DNA of 64,000 nt from Paenibacillus phocaeensis (lineage in GTDB: Bacteria; Bacillota; Bacilli; Paenibacillales; Paenibacillaceae): the NCBI RefSeq assembly GCF_900021165.1, contig NZ_FCOQ01000009.1, positions 186,001 to 250,000 on the forward strand. Reading direction: 5' to 3'. Every line of letters starts with the position of its first letter. Within the stretch, counting starts at the first letter, position 1. The notes beneath the pieces were generated by a model that saw nothing but the letters and a program-made list of their open reading frames with translations, was not told the origin of the DNA and did not search any database. Below, one piece after another: positions 17,801 to 25,287 of the stretch. The translations under genes and the position numbers were made by a program.

Positions 17801-17878
17801 GCGGTAAATGAACTCCTGCAGTTTGGCAAGCCTTTGCTTCGCCTTTTGGATCATGACGTGATTCGTTTCATAAGGCAT
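14840..17878 (-). CDS. GH38 alpha-mannosidase
   Basis: 1012 residues, the full length of bacterial class II alpha-mannosidases. The zinc site starts with His244 and Asp248 in IGHAHIDLAWLWP; the nucleophile is Asp358 in LWLPDVFGYTG; the helical domain and C-terminal beta domains follow. It has no signal peptide and so should act on imported manno-oligosaccharides or on other alpha-linked sugars in the cytoplasm. It follows the ABC binding-protein gene by 24 bp and is followed by the unclassified glycosidase-like gene, all in one direction. The family call is firm; the linkage it prefers is unknown. Confidence 0.93.
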   Translation of the reverse strand: MPYETNHVMIQKAKQRLAKLQEFIYRPVAELEVEAWVTKEPVTYAERKNGRHVRLQPGDQWGELWDCAWFHFQGSVPETAVGRKIVLLIDINGELCLVDESGNPRQGLTNVSSEFDYSLGRPGKRVVDVSAAARGGEIVDLWGDGGCNDLFGHYRSGTLKEATVAVCHEEARQLAYDLEVLIELVEQLPDSSARKARVLQSVYEAAHLLAELNEESVHKAKERVAGELAKKGGDPVLTVSAIGHAHIDLAWLWPIRETIRKGARTFSTALRNMEKYPNYVFGASQPQLYQWMKEHYPQLYAEVKERIREGRWEAQGAMWVEPDTNISGGEALVRQILYGKRFFREEFGKDMKVLWLPDVFGYTGSLPQLLKKSGVDYMMTQKLSWSTYNTHPHHSFLWEGIDGTKVLTHLPPEDTYNSPAAPRSLAKIEQSYLDRNVSEHALMLFGIGDGGGGPGEEHLERLEREQNLLGLPPVIQEPAIAFFERLEQEASRFQTYRGELYLEKHQGTLTTQGRNKWYNRKLEKALRELEFAASLRLALGDGLAAYPSDRLEEIWKEVLLYQFHDILPGSSITRVYDESLERYPKLLGEVQAMIAEAYGHAAARSGAAAGETVLFNSLPWERREWVNVGGNWQYVQVPAMGWRELKQAGVETLVPETVLIAEELRLENERLEVRFAENGSIVSLYDKAAGREAVQPGTQANVFTIYHDDGDAWDFPRDYRETIAGTMTLESRRAYVSGPQAVVEQVYRYGESTLKQTIRLLKGDGLLRFDTEADWRESGKMLRVAFPVTVVSDQVNCEIQFGVLKRPTTRNNVIEFARDEICAHHYLDLSQPDYGVALLNDSKYGHRAEGGVLDLNLLRSPGSPDPQADRAEHRFTYALYPHAGDFIQAGVYRKGYELNVPLTLAEVIPAAASDREAADPGRLSSKALLSIDHPNVMVEAVKKAEDSDHLIVRLYETAGAGAEGELSFGRSCRTIEETNLMEEPTALLAEDTDLVRLHFTPFEIKTIRVQLA

Positions 17879-17902
17879 GCTGCATCACTCTTTCAATATA
17901 AT

Positions 17903-19369
17903 TTACTTTGTAATGGCCTCCGCTTTCTTTTGCGCCTCGTCCAGGATGGCCTTGATATCCTCCTTGGTCATTAACGCTTTGGTTACCGCTTCTCCGAAGA
18001 TCTGCCAGATCTTGGAGTCCTCCTTGGCAAACGTCGGCAGCCCTTGCACATTGCCGGACATCGCCAGATAGTGCTGATACATCTCCGGATGGGCTTGCTT
18101 GTAGGCATCCGTCTCAGCAACGGATTTGAGTACCGGTGACCGAACGCCCGTGTCGGCGATCAGTTGCTGGATTTCCTCGCTGTACATCGCGCGGATGTAT
18201 TCAAAAGCGGCTTCCTTGTTCTTCGCATCCTTCGGTACGGCATGGAACGCCGCGCCGATCGTAATATTGCCGGGTTGGCCGTTCGGGGACAGCGGAATCT
18301 GCGACATCCCGTACTCGATTCCGATTTGCGAGCTTTCGACGGCCCGCCACGGTCCATCGATCAAATACGCGATTTGCCCCTTCTTGAAAGCATCGAAATA
18401 CGTTCCTTCATTCGTATTCGCCATCAATCCGGCAGGATGGTTTGCGTTAAGCTCTTTCAGGAACTGCACCGTCTCCACGTTGGCGTCGGAGTTGAAAACA
18501 GGCTGGCCTTGATCATCGGCGAAACCTCCGCCATTGATTACCAATAGTGTACCATACCGCAAGTACCCGCCAGCGTTCGGACCGGCGTATACCCCGCCGC
18601 CATAGAACTTCCCTTTGCCCGCTTCGGTTACCTTCTGGATGTTCGCCAGCAGTTCATCCCAGTTCGCCGGCGCCTTGTCGGGATCAAGCCCGGCTTCTTG
18701 CACCAGCTTCTTGTTCCAGAACAAGCTGCTGACCCCCGGCTGCGAAGCAAAGCCGTAAATCTTGCCGTCATATTCCATCGGCTTCCAGGCTGCAGGGGCT
18801 ACATTGTCGCGAATTTCCTGCGCCATGTCGTCCGGAAATGGCTCAAGCAGTCCCTGCTGGGCAAAGCCGGGCATTTGCGTTTCCCCTACGATGATGTCAG
18901 GCAAGTTTTTGGCCAGGAACCCCGCCGTTTGCTTCTGGATCAGCGGTTCGCCCCATCCCCAGTCCTCGGTTTTTACCGTAATGTTCTTGCTTTGCATTTT
19001 CTCATTCATGAACGATTGATAATAATACGGGAAGAGGCCGGCTTTTTGCAGCTGCTGACCCGGAGTATAGTTGTAATCCTCTTCCGTAATCCGTGGATTC
19101 AGCGTCTCGTCGGCAATCGTCTTTTGCTTGTTCTTCTCCAGCAGATCGCCAAGCACCCCGACGCCTACCGAAACGGCTCCCTCGTTCAGCACCGTAATCG
19201 TCGCGCCATCCGCCGACTTCCCCTGATTGCCTGAGGGTTGATTCTGATTCGTTCCCGGATCGTTTGTCGCCTGATTGCCTCCGGTATTGCCTCCCCCCGA
19301 TCCGCAAGCAGCTAATAAAGCGATGAGCAACAGTGAAACAACCGTGATGTGCATTTTTTTCAACATCAT
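17903..19369 (-). CDS. Sugar ABC transporter substrate-binding lipoprotein
   Basis: 488 residues. The signal peptide ends in the lipobox LLAAC followed by a Gly/Asn/Gln-rich tether (residues about 20-50), then a type 1 family solute-binding fold (TITVLNEGAVSV, WKPMEYDGKIYGFASQPG, FKKGQIAYLIDGPW). It delivers an oligosaccharide to the two permeases encoded immediately upstream. The ATG at 19369 has AGGAGGGG 7 bp before it and is chosen over the ATG 27 bp upstream. A small inverted repeat (19444-19460) in the preceding gap may stabilise this part of the transcript, a common feature for highly expressed binding proteins. Confidence 0.9.
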   Translation of the reverse strand: MMLKKMHITVVSLLLIALLAACGSGGGNTGGNQATNDPGTNQNQPSGNQGKSADGATITVLNEGAVSVGVGVLGDLLEKNKQKTIADETLNPRITEEDYNYTPGQQLQKAGLFPYYYQSFMNEKMQSKNITVKTEDWGWGEPLIQKQTAGFLAKNLPDIIVGETQMPGFAQQGLLEPFPDDMAQEIRDNVAPAAWKPMEYDGKIYGFASQPGVSSLFWNKKLVQEAGLDPDKAPANWDELLANIQKVTEAGKGKFYGGGVYAGPNAGGYLRYGTLLVINGGGFADDQGQPVFNSDANVETVQFLKELNANHPAGLMANTNEGTYFDAFKKGQIAYLIDGPWRAVESSQIGIEYGMSQIPLSPNGQPGNITIGAAFHAVPKDAKNKEAAFEYIRAMYSEEIQQLIADTGVRSPVLKSVAETDAYKQAHPEMYQHYLAMSGNVQGLPTFAKEDSKIWQIFGEAVTKALMTKEDIKAILDEAQKKAEAITK

Positions 19370-19443
19370 GCTTGAACCCCTCCTAATTTTTTTCAACCTG
19401 CGTGTTTTTCAAGTCAAATTCTCCTCTTAGGTGTGTATCCTTC

Positions 19444-19460
19444 CGATCCGCAACGGATCG
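19444..19460 (-). repeat. Short inverted repeat between permease and binding-protein genes
   Basis: CGATCCG and CGGATCG are separated by CAA. There is no T-run, so this is not a terminator. It may act as an RNA processing or stability element between the permease and binding-protein cistrons. Confidence 0.35.
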
Positions 19461-19483
19461 TCGTGACCTTATTCATACTCCGG

Positions 19484-20407
19484 CTAGCCCTTGATCCCGG
19501 TGTTAGCTAAGCCCTGCACGATGTACTTCTGGAAGAAGGCGAAAATCAGCAGCGCAGGAAGGGTAATCCCGAGGCTTAACGTAATGATCATCGGATAGTT
19601 AATCACGGCGCCGGGGCTGGCTCCTACGGAGGAAATCCGCGTGATCGCCGCCGGAAGCGTTTGCAAATGATCGCTGGTCGTATAGAAGAACGGGGTAATA
19701 AAATCATTCCACGTTCCCAGGGCCGTCGTGATCGCAATAAATGCCATGATCGGCAGCTGCAGCGGGAAGAGGATCTGGAAGATCAGCCGAATCGTCCCGG
19801 CCCCATCCACAATCGCGGCTTCGTCGATTTCCAGCGGCACTTTCTCCAGCGACTGCTTCACCAGAAACGTTCCCATAATGTTGATGCTGGGGCCTCCGAT
19901 GAAGTACACCCACCAGGAGTTCAGGATTCCGGTCCCGCCGGTAAAAATGTCGTTGCCCCCAGCGAACGGAAAGCGGGCGAATTCGAGGTATGTCGGAATG
20001 ATCGCCAGCGTGCCGGGAATCATTTGCGTGGCAAGCAGGATGAGAAAGATCGCATCCCGTCCCTTAAACTTCAACCTCGCGAACACGTACCCGGCCAGGA
20101 ACGAAGTCAGAATCGCCCAGAACGTATTGTAGACCGTACGAATCAGCGAGTTTTTCATATAAGTCGCTACCGCGGTGTCCGTGGACCCGACGATCAGCGC
20201 CTTGAAGTTCTCCAGCGTTGGGGCTTTAGGGATCGGGAAGATGCCAAGCACGGTCGAGGAGAATTCGGTCTTTGTAAAAAAGCCGGCAAGCACCATGAAT
20301 ATCAGCGGGTACAGCAAGATGATCCCAACGCCGAGCAACACGAGGTGGCCGAGCAAATAAACCGGCTTAAACTGCTTGCTGACCTTAGCGTTTCGCAGAC
20401 CGGGCAT
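19484..20407 (-). CDS. Sugar ABC transporter permease, MalG type
   Basis: 307 residues, six membrane segments. The cytoplasmic EAA loop, which contacts the ATPase, is seen in DEAAIVDGAGTIRLIFQILFP (about residue 205). It forms the channel with the MalF-type protein whose gene overlaps its start by 23 bp. No ATPase gene is in the operon, so the ATPase is probably a shared MsmX-type protein encoded elsewhere, as in many Firmicutes sugar transporters (inference). Confidence 0.92.
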   Translation of the reverse strand: MPGLRNAKVSKQFKPVYLLGHLVLLGVGIILLYPLIFMVLAGFFTKTEFSSTVLGIFPIPKAPTLENFKALIVGSTDTAVATYMKNSLIRTVYNTFWAILTSFLAGYVFARLKFKGRDAIFLILLATQMIPGTLAIIPTYLEFARFPFAGGNDIFTGGTGILNSWWVYFIGGPSINIMGTFLVKQSLEKVPLEIDEAAIVDGAGTIRLIFQILFPLQLPIMAFIAITTALGTWNDFITPFFYTTSDHLQTLPAAITRISSVGASPGAVINYPMIITLSLGITLPALLIFAFFQKYIVQGLANTGIKG

Positions 20408-21377
20408 GCGGGATCGCCTCCTTTCTCGCGGATTTGACGGGCTTCAGCGGGATGGTCGTCCGTCTGTCAGATTTCGTGGACCAGTTGTAATACAACACGG
20501 TTACGACGATAACGATCAAGGCCATAATTAACGAGGAAGCGCCGGCCATCCCCAAGTTGAAGTCCCAGAAGCCGTCTCGATAAATGCGGAACACCAGCAC
20601 CTCGGTTTGCCCGTAAGGCCCGCCGTTGGTAATAAACAGCACCTGCTCGTAAATCTGGATCGCGGCGATCAGGTTCGTGATGACGATATACGTCGCGATC
20701 GGCTTTAGCCCCGGTAGCGTCACGTAGCGCAGCTTATTCCACCGCCCTGCACCGTCAATTTCCGCCGCCTCGTACAAGGACACATCCACGGATTGCAGAC
20801 CGGCCAGCCAGATGAGCGCCGCCCCGCCCACACCTTTCCATACGGAGTAGATCACGATCCAGAAAATGCCCCACCCGACGGAGTATTGCCAGACGATAGG
20901 TTCCTTGCCCAAAGCCTTCAAAATGTTGTTAATGACCCCGTTGTTAGAATCCAGAAAAATGTTGAATACCTGCGTGGTCGCCACCGTCGCGGTAATCGCA
21001 GGAATATACCATATCGAACGGTAAAACCCTTTGCCGAACAGCGGCATGTTCATCAGCAGTGCGGCAAAGAAACCCGCCCCAAGCGTGATGACCGTGACCA
21101 GGCCGCCCAGCCAAATCGACCTCCATAACGCATCTGTATATACCGGGTTTTTGAAGAAGTCGATAAAGTTACCGAACCAAATAAAATTAGGCGTATCCGC
21201 CAACCCCACCCATTCGAAGAACCCCAATACGAATCCGAACAGGGTAGGGAAACCTGAAACCACCAGCCAGACCAAAAACATCGGTACCAGGATAACGGCG
21301 GCGATCCAAGCATCCTTATGCCTTCCTAATCTGCGCTGCAGCGGTGTTCTCCGCTTCTGTAATCCCGCGGTTTCCAT
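20385..21377 (-). CDS. Sugar ABC transporter permease, MalF/UgpA type
   Basis: 330 residues with six main membrane segments, the first at about 27-50. The EAA loop is YEAAEIDGAGRWNKLRYVTLP (about residue 215). It is the first gene of the operon, downstream of a strong promoter (21454-21482) that overlaps a putative operator. It pairs with the MalG-type protein, whose gene it overlaps. The ATG at 21377 has AGGAGGGTTGCTTCGACG upstream. The C-terminus is basic (SDRRTTIPLKPVK). Confidence 0.92.
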   Translation of the reverse strand: METAGLQKRRTPLQRRLGRHKDAWIAAVILVPMFLVWLVVSGFPTLFGFVLGFFEWVGLADTPNFIWFGNFIDFFKNPVYTDALWRSIWLGGLVTVITLGAGFFAALLMNMPLFGKGFYRSIWYIPAITATVATTQVFNIFLDSNNGVINNILKALGKEPIVWQYSVGWGIFWIVIYSVWKGVGGAALIWLAGLQSVDVSLYEAAEIDGAGRWNKLRYVTLPGLKPIATYIVITNLIAAIQIYEQVLFITNGGPYGQTEVLVFRIYRDGFWDFNLGMAGASSLIMALIVIVVTVLYYNWSTKSDRRTTIPLKPVKSARKEAIPHARSAKR

Positions 21378-21453
21378 CGTCGAAGCAACCCTCCTTCTGT
21401 GAATGGCACGTCTTAAGCATCGGTTGTTAGCTGCGAATCTATTTGTATTATTA

Positions 21454-21482
21454 ACTATATTTCAGTATGTCATTTATGTCAA
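21454..21482 (-). promoter_or_regulatory. Sigma-A promoter of the ABC/mannosidase operon
   Basis: On the minus strand TTGACA (21477-21482) and TATAGT (21454-21459) are 17 bp apart, close to the ideal promoter. It lies 77 bp upstream of the first permease gene and overlaps the operator candidate at 21466-21481. Confidence 0.85.
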
Positions 21483-21506
21483 GATATTAGATATATCATT
21501 TATCGC
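21466..21506. promoter_or_regulatory. Two operator candidates for the GntR/LacI-type regulator
   Basis: TATGTCATTTATGTCA (21466-21481) occupies the promoter spacer and -35 box, and ATATATCATTTATCGC (21491-21506) lies just upstream. Both share ATNTCATTTAT with a site in the regulator's own promoter (22865-22878). A repressor bound here would block RNA polymerase. Confidence 0.6.
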
Positions 21507-21517
21507 TGATTTTCCAC

Positions 21518-21553
21518 AAAAAAAGACACCCGCTTGTCAGGCAAGCAGATGTC
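21518..21553 (-). terminator. Intrinsic terminator of the regulator gene
   Basis: Read leftward, GACATCTGCTTG pairs with CAAGCGGGTGTC (12 bp including G-T pairs) around a 5-nt loop and is followed by seven T. It ends the GntR-type regulator gene and separates it from the operon promoter. Confidence 0.88.
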
Positions 21554-21569
21554 CTTATATCCCTGCGAA

Positions 21570-22826
21570 TTACGTTGTGCGTTTCCGGAGCGGTCCGGTG
21601 GACTGGCTCTCGATCAGCTTCGGCTCTAGGATCACCTTGGTGTATCCCGCTTCCTTGACGTCGGGCTTTTGGAGGATGTCCAGCAGGATTCGAGCCGCGG
21701 CTTCCCCCATCTCGATCTCCGATTGGGAGATATGCGAGAAATATCCCCACTCGTGCAGCCCCGGCGAAGGATCGTCGAACGTGAGGATCGAGACATCCTC
21801 CGGCACCTTGAGCCCCAGCTCCTTACAAATCGAATAAATGTAAAGGCCAAGCCGTCCGTTCAGCGTGATATAAGCCGTGGCGATCTGGTTCTTGATAAAC
21901 CGGTACAACGGGTGCTTCTTATCGATTTCACTGTAATCCACATTGAAATCGGTCAGGATCAGCGCCGGATTAATCATCGCTTCCTTCTGCTTCAGCGCTT
22001 CCATGTATCCGTTAATTCGCTCCTCCACGGTTATGGTCGGCAGCGGGGAATCGGAACAGATCGCGATGTCGCGATGCCCGAGCCCCCACAAATAATCAAC
22101 GGCAAGCTGCCCCCCGATCATGCCGTCGCTGCGCGACAGGTTCGTTGCGACTCCGGGCAAATATCGATCGATAAGAACAAACGGGTAGCCGCGCATTTTG
22201 AGGGACAAAATTTCCTCGTTATACGTTTCCGCGTCACAAGGGAAAATAATCAGTCCCGCCGCCCCTTTGCGGATCAAGTCGTGAATCGCTTCCTTCTCCC
22301 GATCAATGGAGTTGTACGTCAATACGATCTGCAGGCTGTAAGGACTGTCCGCAATGATGTTATTGATCCCCTGAAGCAGGCGGATGGCGAAATAGTCGAC
22401 CAGCATCGGCATCACCAGCCCGATCGTGATCCGCCCCGGAACAGGAGGTGCAGCTTCGTTCGCCGCCAGCAGGTTATCGGCAGAACCTCCGGGAAATGCT
22501 CCGGCGTTGTACGACAGCGCCCCCGGATTCCCCTCCAACGCCGTCCAAGGCCCAACCTCCTGAGACGATAACGAGCCCTGGTGACGATGCAGCAGCTCGC
22601 CGATCCCCTCGCTGACGAAGCTGCCCCGTCCGGGGATCCGGTAGATCCAGCCGTCCTTCGCCAGCTGCATCAACGCATTGGCCACCGTAATCCGGCTGAC
22701 GTCGAATTGTTCCATCAATTCTTTCTCTGAGGGGATCTTGTCATTCTCCCGCAGCTTCCCCTGTAGAATCATATCCTTGAAGTGTTGTTGAATCTGCATA
22801 TATAACGGTTTTCGTTCGTTTTGCAT
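21570..22826 (-). CDS. GntR-type regulator with LacI-like sugar-binding domain
   Basis: 418 residues. The N-terminal winged helix of the GntR type (PLYMQIQQHFKDMILQGKL, then ELMEQFDVSRITVANALMQL) covers residues 1-75. A short linker leads to a periplasmic-binding-protein-like domain of the LacI type (IGLVMPMLVDYFAIRL, GLIIFPCDAETYN, DYLWGLGHRDIAICSD). This architecture is that of AraR-like sugar repressors. It should control the adjoining transporter/mannosidase operon and its own gene, since the same motif sits in both promoters. The ATG has GGAGAAG close upstream. Confidence 0.9.
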   Translation of the reverse strand: MQNERKPLYMQIQQHFKDMILQGKLRENDKIPSEKELMEQFDVSRITVANALMQLAKDGWIYRIPGRGSFVSEGIGELLHRHQGSLSSQEVGPWTALEGNPGALSYNAGAFPGGSADNLLAANEAAPPVPGRITIGLVMPMLVDYFAIRLLQGINNIIADSPYSLQIVLTYNSIDREKEAIHDLIRKGAAGLIIFPCDAETYNEEILSLKMRGYPFVLIDRYLPGVATNLSRSDGMIGGQLAVDYLWGLGHRDIAICSDSPLPTITVEERINGYMEALKQKEAMINPALILTDFNVDYSEIDKKHPLYRFIKNQIATAYITLNGRLGLYIYSICKELGLKVPEDVSILTFDDPSPGLHEWGYFSHISQSEIEMGEAAARILLDILQKPDVKEAGYTKVILEPKLIESQSTGPLRKRTT

Positions 22827-22861
22827 AAGGCTTCTCCTATCTTCTTACTCTCCATATATTC

Positions 22862-22890
22862 ACATTATATCATTTATAGCATTTAGTCAA
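22862..22890 (-). promoter_or_regulatory. Promoter of the GntR-type regulator gene with internal operator candidate
   Basis: On the minus strand TTGACT (22885-22890) and TAATGT (22862-22867, 17 bp spacing; or TATAAT with 15 bp) form the promoter. TTATATCATTTATA (22865-22878), matching the two sites near the operon promoter, fills the spacer. This fits negative autoregulation. Confidence 0.6.
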
Positions 22891-23069
22891 TCGATTTCAT
22901 GTCTCCACCTCACTCGACAATTATCATTGTATATATTAAATATATTGTACAGTGTTATTTTTTTAGTTATATGCAAACGCTTTCAAAATATGACAAAGCC
23001 AAACGGCTTGATGGAGTCGATGAGTTCCGAGGGGCGCGGAAATCCGTCCCCTGCCGTCGCACGCTCTCA

Positions 23070-24191
23070 TTACTGTACGGGCCCCATCGCCTTGATTTTG
23101 ACCTCGACCTTGACGTCGATCTTCGCTTGAGCGAACGCTTCAGACCAGCGGTCCTGAATCTTCCGGAAGTGGGGGTACTCATGGGCCCGGGCGTAAATGC
23201 CAAGCCCGATCGGGTCAATGCGGCGCTTCTGGAACCGTTCGATCAGGTCTTTGAACTGCGCCTCAGCAAGACGGGAAAGCTTCTCCTCCAGCTCTTTCTG
23301 CTGCTTCCGGATCTCATGGGGAAACATGACCTCAGACAAGGAGGCGGGCATCGAAACTTGAATATCGAACTTGAACCGGTCGTCCTGGAAGGAGGTTTTG
23401 ATCTTTGTTTTGACGCTGGACGTGCTGAAGCTGAGAATATCCGTGTTGAAAGGCCCCCGCTTGTGCACGCCGGGTAGCCTGTAGCTGAAGTTAATGCCAC
23501 CCTCAGCGTCTTGTTTCAGGATACGAAGGATGCCCGTCTCCTGCGCGCTCAGGCTCATGACGTATACGCCGCCGTTATCAAGCAAAGCGGTCCCTTTCAA
23601 GACAATCCTCTCGTTCTGGATGCCGATTTCAGAGATGGCAAGAGACACCCCCTTCTCGTATACTTGCCTGTGAAGCTCCTGAACAGTGGTCAGCACCGTC
23701 TCCGAACGTTTGCTTTTCGAGTCGACCATCGACCGAAGCAGCAAGGGCAGAATCGGCTGATCGGGATCCTTTTTGTCCATGATCGCGTCGAGCGAGCCTT
23801 TATAGTAAATCATGCGGTCCGTCGTCGTATTTTTGGCGTCGCGAAACAGAACGTCCAGCAGATTGAACCAGCCTTCATGCTGCAACAGGCGGCCTCCGAG
23901 CAAGATGACCTGATAGTTTTTTCCGCTAAGCAACCCGGCCGTTTCGGCTCCCTGCGCAGCCCGCGACTGCCGTGGCGTCAGCGCCGCCGCTTTGGTCTCG
24001 AGGCTTTTGTTCTCCGGACCCTTGATGAACACCGGGCTGGACGTATACATGAGCAATTGATCGTTCTCGTCGAGATCGATGCCGAGAGCAAGCGGAATCG
24101 TGGCTTCTTCCAGGTCGAGCCTGTCCGCCGCGCAGGCCGCAAGTATCAAGACGAAGACGGACAGCACAGCCATCCTTAATATCGCCTTCAT
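23070..24191 (-). CDS. Ger(x)C-family germination receptor lipoprotein (GerC subunit)
   Basis: 373 residues. Signal peptide with lipobox LILAAC (Cys about residue 20), then the GerC N-terminal domain (PLALGIDLDENDQLLMYTSS) and the conserved C-terminal domain. It is a lipoprotein of the spore inner membrane and the third subunit of a nutrient germination receptor. It follows the gerB gene by 1 bp. It shares the family with the partial gene at the left edge, but the two C-termini are clearly different, so they belong to different receptors. Confidence 0.92.
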   Translation of the reverse strand: MKAILRMAVLSVFVLILAACAADRLDLEEATIPLALGIDLDENDQLLMYTSSPVFIKGPENKSLETKAAALTPRQSRAAQGAETAGLLSGKNYQVILLGGRLLQHEGWFNLLDVLFRDAKNTTTDRMIYYKGSLDAIMDKKDPDQPILPLLLRSMVDSKSKRSETVLTTVQELHRQVYEKGVSLAISEIGIQNERIVLKGTALLDNGGVYVMSLSAQETGILRILKQDAEGGINFSYRLPGVHKRGPFNTDILSFSTSSVKTKIKTSFQDDRFKFDIQVSMPASLSEVMFPHEIRKQQKELEEKLSRLAEAQFKDLIERFQKRRIDPIGLGIYARAHEYPHFRKIQDRWSEAFAQAKIDVKVEVKIKAMGPVQ

Positions 24192-24192
24192 A

Positions 24193-25287
24193 CTAAACCC
24201 TCCTTTTCAGCTTGTCCTGCGCCCAGAAGAACAACAGTAAAAGGGCCGGGACAATGTATTCCAGCACGGCGCCGGTTCTTCCCAACACCGATTCAAGCCA
24301 GTCGTTCTGGCTGAAGGTTGGGAAATAGAAGAAGGACACGCCGGCGAGCAAGGCATAGAAGATCCGCAGATGCTTGCGCTCGCCGCCGGCTCCGAGCAAC
24401 CAGTTCGAGCAGTAAACGGCGAAGTAGCTGGCCGGAACCCAGATCAACGAATAGATGAACAGATAAAAGGCGATAAACGGAACTTCAATCCGCTCCATAA
24501 CGCGGAACTCGATCGTTTTCAGCATCTGAAGGACGGGCTGGTTGAATTCCGTAATTTCGTCCGGGCTGAAATAAACGAAGCAGACGGTTGTGATCCAGAG
24601 GTAGAGGACAGCGGTCAAGGAATTGGCCAGCACGACTCCCCGCACGGCATACTGCTTGTGCTTCAGATTCGGGTATAAGAACAGGGTGGCTGCAAAACCG
24701 ACGAACGAAAAGAGGACGCGCTCGATTCCCGTCAGCACCGGCAGAACGCCCTCTTTGAAAAAAGGCAGCAGATTGAGCCAATGGGCTTCTTTCAGCGGAT
24801 ACAAATAAATGAGCGGCGTCCAGAACGTAATCCAAAACACCAACTCGGCGTATCGGCCGACCAGAAGGGGGCCTTCCTTGACAATCGCATAGGCGGGAAT
24901 AAGCAACAAAATCAGCATGACGTAAGCCTTCGTCTCGGGAAGCAGCCACGAACGGGTAATATTCGTCGTCCGGACGAACCCGTCATAGGCCATAGTGGCA
25001 AAATAGATACCGAACACGAGCGCCGCCGCTTTTCCCGCCCATTTCCCGATCCGAAGTGAGATCAGGTCGAGCACCGTTCCTCCCGGCATTCTCCGCATGA
25101 GCCGGACGGCGATGAGGCTGGCGATGACGGAAAGAAACCACATCACCAGAATCGTCATCCATCCGTCCGTCCCCGCTCCTTCCGCCAGGAGACGGGGCAA
25201 CGGGAGGTACGCGATGCTGATTTGAAGCCCGCTGATGATAATCGCGAATTGCAGCATGGTGAGTTCAGCCGTTTTTTTCGATTTCAC
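24193..25287 (-). CDS. GerB-type germination receptor permease subunit
   Basis: 364 residues, about ten membrane segments of the amino-acid permease-like GerAB/spore permease family (LTMLQFAIIISGLQISI at the start, then AEGAGTDGWMTILV). In germination receptors this subunit is thought to bind the germinant. The GTG start at 25287 is chosen since AAGGAG lies 7 bp upstream; the frame stays open for a further 120 bp but without a ribosome site. The start overlaps the end of the gerA gene by 4 bp, implying translational coupling. Confidence 0.92.
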   Translation of the reverse strand: MKSKKTAELTMLQFAIIISGLQISIAYLPLPRLLAEGAGTDGWMTILVMWFLSVIASLIAVRLMRRMPGGTVLDLISLRIGKWAGKAAALVFGIYFATMAYDGFVRTTNITRSWLLPETKAYVMLILLLIPAYAIVKEGPLLVGRYAELVFWITFWTPLIYLYPLKEAHWLNLLPFFKEGVLPVLTGIERVLFSFVGFAATLFLYPNLKHKQYAVRGVVLANSLTAVLYLWITTVCFVYFSPDEITEFNQPVLQMLKTIEFRVMERIEVPFIAFYLFIYSLIWVPASYFAVYCSNWLLGAGGERKHLRIFYALLAGVSFFYFPTFSQNDWLESVLGRTGAVLEYIVPALLLLFFWAQDKLKRRV

